A stretch of DNA of 64,000 nucleotides from Salvator merianae (lineage: Eukaryota; Chordata; Lepidosauria; Squamata; Teiidae): assembly GCA_003586115.2 (NCBI GenBank), contig QVOM02000025.1, positions 44,684,522 through 44,748,521 on the forward strand. The letters run 5' to 3'. The notes beneath the pieces are model-generated. The model did no database searches, was not told where the DNA came from, and was given only the letters and a program-made list of their open reading frames with translations. The position numbers were made by a program, and so were the translations under genes. This document shows positions 1-12,200 of this stretch, in pieces; positions within the stretch are counted from its first letter, which is position 1, and every line of letters begins with the position of its first letter.

Positions 1-103
1 TTTGTAGCTTTACATTTAGCTGTGCCCCAGTAGTAAAGGTAAAGTTAAGTTCTATTCAGAGTAGTTTCCTAAAGCAAAACTGAGTAATAAATTTTTCCTT
101 TAG

Positions 104-202
104 AAATTTGGAAGCATTCGAGCAGATTTGATAGAACAAATGAGATTCAAACAGCGATTAAAGGTGATCCAGACACTTGAAGACACTACGAAACGCAATG
201 TG
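104..202 (+). CDS. TBC1D9: TBC1D9 exon: post-TBC helical segment
   Basis: 99 nt, phase 0 at both ends, 33 residues beginning KFGSIRADLIEQ. The acceptor follows a T-rich tract ending TTTAG at 101-103 and the donor is GTAAGT at 203. Confidence 0.93.
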
Positions 203-3200
203 GTAAGTTCTTGGAGTGGTTCTCTGATTAGTTGTCTCTTGAGCTTGGAATATGTAATGCCATACATGTTCCTAAACTTTTCTTTGTTTTTACATTTTGA
301 AAGGTGAGAACGATAGTGACGGAAACTGCTTTTACGATAGATGAGCTGGAAGAACTCTATGCCCTTTTCAAGGTAAATTTGAAAAAAATCATCTTGTTCA
401 TGAATTACTTAATGCTACAGTCGTCTGTCATGCAACACAATATTTTCATAGCACAGTTTCTCTTTTACGTAGTTAATCAAATACAACCTTCTCTTGTATA
501 GTACAGTCCCATGCAATGCAGATCTCACTTTATAAATCATTGCCTCCAGGAGAAAGCCAGTAATCACTTCCCCTAGTTGCAGTGGCATTTTAACTAGTAA
601 AAGCGCCATGGGTACATCTTTGTCACAGCCAGTAGCTCAGTGTAGCTTGAATCTGCTCTTCCTTTCTCATTCACTCATGATTCATTTTAGTGTTTGCTAG
701 TATGTGCTTAATCTGCTATGTTCAGTTTGCTTCTCTGTGGCCCGTAATAAAGTTAATTTGCTTGCTGTGTTCCGTAGGATTGTTCAAAATTGCAGCTTTA
801 CAGTGTTTCACATGCTCCTCCTGTTTTGACCTCAGTACCTGTCCAAATGACATTTAGATGCATTGGCAGTTTCCTCAGGAGGAGGATACTACACCTTAAG
901 GATTGTTCCCTTTAGCAACTGAACTGGAAAATAAATCTGATCGTGCAATTTGTTATGCACTGACCATAATAGATTAAAAGTTTTAAAGTCTCATAAACTC
1001 AGATTTGAATAAACTCATGTTGAATTTGGAGATTTGCCTTCCTTTAAATTAATTAGTGAACCAAAGTCTGTTCAATAGTGGCATAATTGAAGCTGGTGTA
1101 CATATACAGGCTGCTAGAACAGATGGCTAGGTGCTGCCTCCGGGTTGGAAAGATGGGCAGGATGCCTGTAAAACCCATTTGCAGGGATTCAAGAGCAGGT
1201 GAAGGTTTTGTCTTTTATTCTGCTTGAGAATGCCCAGAAGAAATTGATGGGCTGCTGTGTAAAACAGGATGCTAGACTAAGATGGCCCATGGCATGATCC
1301 AGTAACGCTCCTCTTATGTTCTCATTGGATCTAGATTTTGCTCCAACACTTACAGGAAAGTACCACTGACAGAATGGGAGAAGTGAGTTTTACTGATTTC
1401 TCTTCCACCCCTCAGCCTTGTAGCCCTCCAAAGTATGTCCCACAATGTTCAACAGGTTTAGGGGACCCTTACAAAACAGTGTAAAATGAGGCGCCCCTGC
1501 CACACCTGCAGAAGGATCCTTTCACTTACTAACATCTGTGGGTAGAAGAAGCAATTTTTTCCATGAAAAATGAAAGTTCAGCCAACCTTTTCTTGCCTGT
1601 ACAGGTTATTCAATCTTGAGTTCCATGTGAGAAAAAAAACAGTTATATGTATAATCAGTGCTTTGCCCAGAATTGAGAATTGGCTGGGAGAGCCTGGGTT
1701 CATTCTGCACGGTTCCTGACATTTCTCAGTATAACATATAGTTCTGTTGAATCCTCAGTTCTTGAATATTTCCTGTTTTAATCTGTTCCCACCAAATGAG
1801 GCTGTTCACAAGGAGTTCATCATAGGAAAGACCTAGGAGGGCTGTGTGACTCTAATGCTTTATGTCAGCGCTGCCTGAACTGTGACCCTTCAGGCTTTAT
1901 TGAACTACAGTTCTCATCATTCTTGCAATTGGTCAGAGTGGCTGAGGTTCATGGGAGTTGCAGTTTACTTTACTTTACTTTACTCACCTTAGCTCTTTGT
2001 AGATTTAAGTTCTTCAGCACTGAATTAAACCTGGTAGTAATCAGCAGTTACCTGCAGTCTGGGAGTGTGGGATGCTCGGAATGGGGTGGCAGTTGAAAGT
2101 TTTCAAGTCTTGTTTTTGGTATACAGCAGGTCAAAGTGGAGTCCAGGAAAATCAATTTGAGACTTCCATCCAATTGCCACCCTGCCTACGTCACCTGATA
2201 GGTCTTGGGAACACTGCTCATAGTAATAGTAATGAAATTTTAAACACTTTTGTCTGTAGCCCTACCAACACTAGGAATGTGCTGAAGTGCAAGTTCATCA
2301 AATGCAAAGTGCCCAAAGAGGCGGGGAATATAGTGAATTCCCTCCCACATGTAGGTGGCTCTCAGGGAAAGGTGGGAGTGCATGTGAGAAAGTATTAAAG
2401 AAGCTCTCATCTCCACGCTCCATGTCTGTCCCTGAGGTTAAGCTCTCTCGGGCTGATACCACTGCAGGTGCCATGTTACCCTGCTTCCTCCTGGCTGTAA
2501 GGACAGCAGAGAGAGATTGCTGAGCCTGGGAGGGCCCAGCCCCAGGGAAGGATGTGGAGAATACTAGTGAGTGCTGCTTTACTGCTCTTTAGTGTGCTCC
2601 TGTCACTCAACTGCACTCTTCCCCCCCTTCCCTGAGAGCCTTGGACAGGCAGGGTGGTCTTCCTTATGCTCTTTCTGCGCTGAGTCGTATTCTGGATTAT
2701 ATCCCAAATAGGAGCCACCCATCCACATGCTGGTGCAGACTACAACAGGCCCTGCCCAGCACTGGCATAGCTAGCCGCTTTGATGCCTGGGTCTACTAGC
2801 CGCCTTGACGCCTGGGGCTAGGGGTGGGGCCAGCGAGCGTGCATGCGTGTAGGCAGGGCCAGCGAGCGCGCATGCGTGTAAGCGGGGCCAGCGAGCGTGC
2901 ATGCGTGTAAGCGGGACCAGCGAGCGCGCATGCGTGTGGGCGGGGCCAGCGAGCGCACATGCGTGTGGGCGGGGCCAGTGAGCGCGCATGCGGGCGGGCA
3001 GGGCCGGCAGGCGTGCATGCCCTGCTCGTTGCCCCGCCCAGCGGGAGCCTTGCTTGTTGCCCCGGCCAGCGGCCGCGCTCCTCACCCCAGCCCGCCCGGC
3101 GGCGGCCTCGATGGCCCTGCCCGCATGCATACGCGCTCGCTGGCTCCGCCCACATGCTAGCCGGCGGGCAGGCCATGGCGACGAGCCGATGAGCACGTCC

Positions 3201-6200
3201 GCCGCCGGGCGGGCCGGGGCAACGAGCCGAAGAGCTCATCCGCCACCAGGCGGGCCGCCCGGGGCGACGAGCGCGGCCGCCCGGGCTGACGAGCGAGGGC
3301 GCTGGTGCGCGGGGCCCTGGCTCCGTGGGCCGGCCGCCCCAGACAACGCGCTGCCCGGGGCGGAGCACCCCCCCGCCCCACCCTCGATACGCCTCTGCTG
3401 CCCAGGATCTGATGTAATCTGCATCTGCATGCAGATGGCAGGCCCCCTATTCCATGATATAACCCAGAATACGGTCCAGTGTAGAAAAGGCCTTAGATTC
3501 CTCTCCCTCTTTAGGCAGTATGTGTTAGACGAACTATCGTTCAGTACATCCCTAATCAGCCCTAGTTAAGGTGAAATGTATTTATCAACATGCATATTTG
3601 TTTCAGAGAGGCGTAAATCACTGCTGGCCTGGTACTGTTCCTGAAGTAGTTATAAAAGTTACAGTAAAACATTTGTAACTTGCTTATCTTCAGGCAGAGC
3701 ATCTCACAAGCTGCTACTGGGGAGGCACCAGCAATGCTATTGACCGTCATGATCCAAGTTTGCCTTATTTGGAACAGTACCGCATTGACTTTGAGCAGTT
3801 CAAAGGAATGTTTGCTCTTCTCTTTCCTTGGGCCTGTGGGACTCACTCTGATGTATTGGCTGCACGATTATTCAGACTGCTGGATGAAAATGGAGACTCC
3901 TTAATCAACTTTCGAGAATTTGTCTCTGGGCTAAGTAAGAAGAATGCATTAATTGTTAAATCATTGGTTTGACATGGATTTATATATGAAACATTATGTT
4001 TTAGGTGGAAATATATATTCTAATAACTTTACTAAAATTATACAAAGTACGTTAGGAATTGTTAATATTTAATTGTTCAGAAGCAATTACATCTTTTTAA
4101 ACTTAATGAGCAATATAATACTATACTAACAAATGTATTTGTCAATCAGAGTTTGCTTGAATTTGGATATACCAATTAAAATAAAATGTGCATTTGATTT
4201 AAAGTAAATACTTAGAAAGTCAAAGGTTCCCTGTCTTTGTGGGTCTGTAAGCATATGTAGAATGCTAGTATAGTGCTGCGGATGCCTGTCAGAACATGGT
4301 TTCTGTGCTGTCTAGGCAAGAACCTAACTGATCAAAAATGAACTGTATTACTCCTCATCTCAAGCTAGCACTAAGAGGAAAAGGAAGAGTGTCCAATCAG
4401 AAGGGTGGAATACATGCTTAGTTCTGGGGCAAAAGTCAGCATGTGGGAGGAACTACTGCAAGCATAGACAGCACAAAGTAAATGTTAAGTAGGCCACTTT
4501 GTTTCAGTGGTTTAGGTTTTCTCACAGACAGACCAGACCAGACCATAGTAAGTGCATGTGCAGGTATACATGCTGGAGACTTAAGCAATTAAGTCATAAA
4601 CTGTATTGTAGTCTAATCAAGTTTAGTTTAGTCTAGTCTACTGTATAGAACAGTATCTAAAGAACAATAGGGTACAAGAGATGGGTGTAAAATATTTTAT
4701 AGATGGTATAGGACACCAGCACAATTAGCACATATGATACCCATGATGTCACTGCAATGCTGGCATGGGTGTGAACAGAGAGGTACATATTTTCACCTTT
4801 GGTGGGAATGTGATATTATAAAATTGTTTTGGATAGTTATTCAGAATGAAATTAATGATATTTTAAATTTGAATTTGAATTCATCTCCTGAACGAGGTTT
4901 TTTTTTAAGTGACATCAGGGAGACTAAGGGAAGAAAAACAGTATTTATTTGCTCAAATGATACTTGCAGCACAATCAACAATTGTATTGGGATGGAGGGA
5001 AAGTACTAAATGGACATTAGGTAACTGGTATAGGTTTTTAATAGAACAATATAGATTTGATAAAATGCAGAAAATAAGGTTTAAAAGTCAAGGTATGAAA
5101 TTGCTTTCTAAAACAGAGGAAAAATGGAAAGATTTATTGTATTTTTCAACGAAACCCCAAGCGCCGGATGAAATAAGAGAAGAAATAATAAGACTAACTC
5201 TTTGGTCCAAGAAGATGGAAGAAGTAATCTAAAGTTGTCAACCAGTGTGCATAAGGGGTAGTTTGGTAGTGTGGTGGTGGGGTAGTTATTGTTTTTTTTT
5301 GAAGGGTTGTTTGTCTCTTTTTCAATGTATATTCATTTGGGGGGGGAGCACTATATGTTTTATTTCTTTTCATTGTGATATAATTTGTTGATAAATATAT
5401 TTTTAAAAAACTATATAGAATAGTATCATCTTGTCAACCTCCAGATTCAGCACCCCAGCTCTGCACCGTCTTGTGTTGTCAGCACTTTGTGAAGGGAGGT
5501 CTGTCCTAATTTTACTTTTGCAAGGCTTAGTTCAGCATCAAGCCCTTCTAAATCAAGGTGGCTTGATACAGAGCTTATACCCCCTCCATGCTTCCTATTG
5601 TTTTATATCAAGAGGGAGTGGAATTTGCTTATTATTGTTCAGGAGCAGAACATACGAAGTAGACATAAAACTCTTCATTCCAAAAGCCAAACAATACTTG
5701 AACTGAGCTCAGCACCATTACCCTTGAATATCTTCCACTTAACAAAATATATTGTGACTTGCGGCGTTTTGTCAGTCGTTCACACCGCTGTCAGAAAGGA
5801 TTTAAACAAGATTTGCATCGAACTATAAGAATGTGAAAAATCAGAATAGTTCTTCTGTCCTGTCACAGCTTTAGTGGGATGGGCATAGTAAGGATCCAGG
5901 GAGGGGAATGAGTATACCTTGCACTTCGCTGGATAATGCATGGATCCTTAGGGGGCAGGAATCTAGTCCCATACTCTGCCAAATTTGATGAATTAACCAA
6001 AAAAAATGTGACCAGTTTTAACACAAAGTTGGTGTTTCATGTGGTCTTTGGCTCAAGCCCCCACACCATCTTGGTGCTAAGAGAGAAGCTGTAAATACTT
6101 TCGAAGACTTTTGGCACAGTCTTCTTTCTACCTGTGTAGCTGTGTAAGCAGGGAGTTCTCTAGGAATTCTATTGTGCTCTTTTCATTGGTAGAGCATGTA

Positions 6201-9200
6201 AATGGCAAGCAGATGGCCCCAGGTACTATTCTTATGTCTATGTAAGGCTAGGAAAGGCCACTGTCTGAAAACTGAAAAATCATTTGTCAGTTGGTGTAGA
6301 CCTACCTTCAACAACTGGCTTCTCACTTCATTTTTTAAGCATAAACTTCTTTCCATATTGGTTTGGCCTGATAGGAGTTCTAGTCCGAAACACCTGAAGA
6401 GCATCTGGTTGGCAAAGATTGCTATGAGTAGCTGTGGATGTAGAGGGAGTTCCTTCCCTCTAACTCCAAGCAGGATATGTTGTTGACAGGCCTGTTTCCT
6501 GCCTGTTTCTGATCCTCTCTGCGCCCCACAAACTGCATACATCTGCTCTTCATTTCTGCAGTCTTTCTTGTCCTACACTCAGAAGTGAAACATTGGGAAA
6601 GCAGATAATTTTATTGCATGCCTAGTTGATTGAAGAAACAGTGTTCTTTAAAGGTTTGTGATACAACAGAAATAAGAAAAAGCACGTTTGCCAGTTTCAG
6701 TAATTTCCTTAGTACCTTAAAAACCTCCACTCCAGGAAATAATTAGGCCTATTTAATTTTGATTGAGGAAGCCAGCATACTGTGTTGTGCAGTATCTTAA
6801 TTCTATTGTAGTCTTTGAAGTAGTTTAGGATATTTGAGTCTATATATTTTAATATATTTGAGAACCCATGTAATATAAATTATTACCCAATTATAATTTA
6901 TTCTTCTTTCTGTGGTAGCTAAGGAACTCCTTTGCTATGTACGTTGATGGAAATAAAATATAGATTAAGCATAAAGATGCTTTAAGAATACTTTATGTAT
7001 TTTATCTTTTTGCTATTGTGATCTTCCCTGGGATCTTTGGTGAAGGCCAGTATATATATTCTCAAATAAATAAAATAAATAAATAAATAAATAACACTTT
7101 AATATAGCAGACAGCTGTATAACTAGTATCTCTGATGCAATTCACATGATTACTTCTAGGTGCAGCATGCCATGGAGATCTTACTGAGAAACTGAAGCTG
7201 CTTTATAGAATGCATGTTTTGCCTGGTAAGGAGATTGCTATACCAGATAACTAAAAAAATCCTTGAGTTGCCATTCTTTGGGGATCTGTGGGCACATCTG
7301 GAGTTCTCAGAGTACTTTGTATGACTATGTATGAGATTTCCCTATCACCAAAAGCAAGGCTTTATAAAATTATAAAATAATCTTGAAGGTCGACAAAGTA
7401 GAAATCTCCAATATGGTGCACACTTTCAACACCAAATTTTGGATCCAGAGCATGTTTGTTTGTTTGTTTTAAAAAATCTATTCCCATGGTCCAGGATGTC
7501 AGAAACAGTAATCAAAATATTTTGAAGATCACATTTCCTATGTCTACAATGAGTGTGAAATCATTTTTTTTTTTAAATTCATCAGATTAAATCATGTTAT
7601 TAGTCTTTCTCCCAAGACTTGTCTCACTGTTTGTCTTAAACAATGTCAACCCCTGAACTTCTGGGATAATTTAACCTTTGTTGACGGTAAAGCCACTACT
7701 GAGTGAATGCTAATTCATTTTATTTTATCTGCTTTTACACTGATTGTATTGTAACCAGCCCTGAGACTTTTGAGTATAGGGCAGCATATATAAACAAATA
7801 TTTGTATGTAGAAAATTTTATTTTGTAAACTTACGTTGAATTGGTCTGCTCAGAAGTAAATTGCAATGTGGCCAGTGGTGCCTAGTCCCTGAAACATGGT
7901 GCTAGTGAGTAGTTTTGTCATTAATAATGTACTGCTGTTACTGAAATACTATTGCTTGTATAAACTTAGGTGGGGGTGGATTTCTGATGGGAGTTCAAAG
8001 TGTGCAAATTGACTAGTTAAGTGTGTGCTGATTATTGATGTTTCTTTGCATAGATCCTTCCTCTGATCAAGAAGAGCCGGATTCTGCTTTTGAAGCAACC
8101 CAGTACTTCTTTGAAGACATCACACCAGATTGCACACATGGTACAAGATTTTATATTTTTATAAGGCTACATTAGCAACTAGATCACTTATAAAAGGCAA
8201 TTTTCCTATCAGTCATAATACAAGGGTATCTTAGAAAAAATCTTTGTGTTGATTAAGTGCAGCAGCCTAAAAAAAAAACCCACTTTTTTGCTGTTGTGTG
8301 CAGGTTTATTTATAGTATTGTAAAACAGTCTTTTCCAGACATACACACGCTGTAAGACACATTACTTGAAAGGATAAAAAAATTAAAATGTTGAAATTCT
8401 ACTGTTTTCCTAAGCTTTAAGAAAATTTATATTGTTGCTCAGGGTCTAAGCTTCCTTTTTTCTGAGCTTTTTTTCTTTTTCTTTTTTCTAAAAAACCACA
8501 TGTGGGGCACATGCACAATGAGGGGGCACAATGACCAAGGTGAATAACTTTACCATGCCACTTAGAAGATTACAGGGGAAAACTGGCCTAAAATAAAAAC
8601 TTCACCAGAGTCAAAAATTCCCCCAAAGCACTAAACAGTCCTAGACTCAAAGAAGGAAACGGACTTGTTTCCACAATATACAGTTGCCTACAAATGACAA
8701 AATTTCCATTGGAACAAAAATGGCTTGGGAGATAGATTTGCAGGATGGGATCCTATAGGACAAATGGAACAACACAATCCAGCATCTGCATGACTGCCCT
8801 CATCTGTGAAAATCAAAGAAACAATTCTAAAGACAATTTTCTGTAGGTACAGAGCATCCGTAATTCTTACACAGATATCAGAAAATATTCCATCTATTTG
8901 CTGGCACAGATTAAGTTTTATATATCCACATAAAGAACTCTCCTATAAAATTCTGATAAAATTTCTGATTACAGCAGCTAAATTAGTAATTGCACAGTGC
9001 TGGAAACATGACAAAAACCTGGCCAGTAAGTGCTAGGTCTGGGACTTTGCTACAAATGAGCTACTTACTCACTGAGTATGGCAAATGAATAATCCAACTC
9101 TGAAGGAGCCCTTTCAAGAAGCATGGCAACCATTCATGGATGCCATCCCAGACCTCAGAGAGCAAGAATGGCCTAATCCATTGAATATAACATGGTACTT

Positions 9201-12200
9201 CAACAAATACATTAGAAATCTGGAGATGGAATAGGTAATGCACCTTGAATATACCTCTAGGAATAGGAAAGATGTAAGTTTGAACTTGGGGAAACAATAA
9301 GTAGTTTGCATTTTGACTCAAAGTAAGTGTGCAGGCTGATGGAATGTTATCTTGTTGTTCTAATATGTTAATACTAAACTGAAGTTATTATAACATTAAT
9401 GTACTTTTGGAAAATAAATTTTAAAAATTAATAATAAAATAATACGATTTGGCTTTTGAGGCATTATCAACTTTACATCGGTAGGCTAAGTCTCCTCTTC
9501 CGCATCACAGCTGGCATGCTGGTAGACTGGGCTTCCATTCTATAACACCATTGACATTGTTAGTTTCAGCCTCACTGCCACAGCCCCCTTATAATATGGG
9601 AGCATAAAATGCTTTGCACAAATATATGGCTTGCTGTGGTCCATCTAGCCATCAGTTGTCCATCTAGCCTCTAAGACCTTTATTTTTCACTGGCCCCACT
9701 TTCATTTGAAGTATCTTTTTACAAATCCAGACAGATACTATATTTTCTAGGATTGTGTTTGCTCATGTATTGAAGTTTGTTATATAAATGCTGAGGTGTT
9801 TCAAAATTATTGTTTTTTTCTGAATTTACTAGTTGTTGGTGTAGACAGCAGGAACAAACACACGGCAGATGAAGGATTTGTTAATGTTAGTGTGAAAACT
9901 GAGAAAGGTATGCAGTCTTCCTCTTTTGCAAACATGGAAGGATGGGACATCTTTCTTTTTCAGAAGAAGTTGATTTCAAAATCCCTTTGTTTTCTGTTTG
10001 ATTTATTTTCAGTAAGTAAGAAGAGTTCTCAAGAAAACAGGAATTACCTCAGAATGTGGAGCCAAGAGAACAAAGCCAAAGCAAAGAATGCAAAGGACTT
10101 GCCCAAACTTAATCAGGTAAGCTTTGTTTGTGCCTGAAGAAAAAGAAGGCACGTCCAGTGGATCGGGATCCCCAGTCCAAACTGCCATGATCTTTTGCAC
10201 ATCAGTTGTGTGCTACACTAGGAACCCAGGAAAATCTACCCTTCCGGTGTGCCAAACACTCTTTCCTTAGCTTGGCAGTTTGGCGGTATGGACCACACCA
10301 CTGAATCAGTGAAACACAGGCATCCAAACTAAATAAGCTGGGGAGACAATGACTTAATGTGATACAAGGTTGAATTGTACCAAGCCTTCCCTCTGCTCTG
10401 CAGTTTGGCAGGGGTGATCTGAGCTGCCCACACATGCCTAAAAAAATTATTGGGATACCTGGAATCTTTCTTTTTAAGAAAATAACACTTCAGAGTTAAC
10501 AAGAGTTTATGGTCTTTTGCATCTGTTTACACAGATGTTTTTAAAAAAATATTTAGGTTTCTGTCCTGCCCTATACTGTTACTGCCCAGTCATGTTCACA
10601 ATTAAAAATGGTATGTTAAAAGCAGTAATAAAACAATTCATGGAATAGCCATTTTAAAGTTTTAAAGTGCAGAAGATATAGTACCATAGATGAGGAGGAC
10701 AGAGTCCTGAGCTAGTGGGATGATGCACACACAGAGATTTGCATGTAAACTTGCTTTCTAGATCTGGCACATGCAAAACAACATGTTGTTCAAAGTCAAA
10801 TATTCAGCACTTGAATTTACAATAGATTGTTAAGTCTGTAGGTGAATCATTTGCTTTCATTAGCCTGATCTGTTTATTATCTCTTACTACAATCCTTTCC
10901 TTTCATGGGAAACAGTACTATGAAAACTGGCAGTATCAGTTATTTATAAAGCAATGGGATGTGTGCAGTAAAAAGTATACCCTGTGACTGGTCAGGAAAA
11001 TTCACTTTAACGCTGAATTAGTGCCTATTAATGAAAAATTCTAAGAGCAATGGGCTTTGGTAGCATATTGTTAAGACCATTCAGAGTTTACTCCTGGGCC
11101 AGAATAAATTAAATACATCATTTTAGTATCTTGAAAAAAATTGAACTCCAGTTTCAGATATCCCAAAGTACTGAATGACAGAAACTGGATGTGACATTTC
11201 TCCCTTTCGTATTCTGAAGATGAGTTGTGGAACTGAAAATGGGGGTTTTGGATCTTCAGCATCCAAGGTTTCACCAATCTTGCCCAACTTGTCCTCTTTT
11301 TTCCCCTCTACTGATGTCAGAGCACTAGCGGCAGAGTAGATTGTGTGTGGTTTCTGTGTCTGCAGCAGGGAAGGTTCCAGAAGTGTTTACCTATGGAAAT
11401 CATCTCTCCTATCAGTCCATGGAGAGACTGAGTCTGTCCTGGAATCTTAGAACATTAGGATGGCAGGTTTGCTCTCTTTATGCAGGTTTTGTATATAGTT
11501 GTCTTTTATGCATACTTTTCTTTGGTGATTATACGTATTAGGTCCTTTTTGATCTCTTTCCATTGCAGTTTGGGAAGGGCAGTTGGGGTGGTGTGTGTGT
11601 GTGTACATACACGCACACACGCTTTGGGGTAAGTAGAGTAAAGCTCATCATAGTTCAGCTGTCAACAGATATTGTGCTAATTTTCTTTCCTCAGAACAGT
11701 CTAGATTGTGTACTGGATGCTTGTGCAGAAGCATATGGTTGTAATTATTACTCTGTATACAGTACATGTGGAAGAAACATTTTGTCTCTCAGATGGTGTT
11801 ATGTTTTTTTTTAAGTCGTCTTCCTGTATAAAGAACTATTGGGCCTTCTTCCACCCCATTTTCAAAGTACCTGCCGTGGCCTTGCAGATTGTCTAAGAAC
11901 ATCAGATATTGTATGACTGTTGAGGGTTGGCAGGTGTAGTTCTGGATCTCTTCATCTGTGAGAAGATAAGGAGCTTCCTGAAGAAGCAGGATATGAATAA
12001 TCAAACCTATTAATTCTCTCTTTCACCTAGGGGCAGTTTATTGAACTGTGCAAGACAATGTATAATATGTTTAGTGAAGACCCCAATGAGCAGGATCTTT
12101 ATCATGCTACTGCAGCTGTGACAAGTTTGCTTCTGGAGATTGGTGAGGTTGGTAAGTTATTTAGTGTCCAGCCTGTCAAGGAACCAGAGAGTAACAATAA

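Noticed and set aside
2825..3010. Regularly spaced 29-bp repeats resembling a CRISPR array
   Set aside because: The units are head-to-tail without unique spacers and lie inside a eukaryotic MITE; this is a minisatellite.
11590..11625. (GT)n/(CA)n stretch as a structured element
   Set aside because: Ordinary dinucleotide microsatellite.
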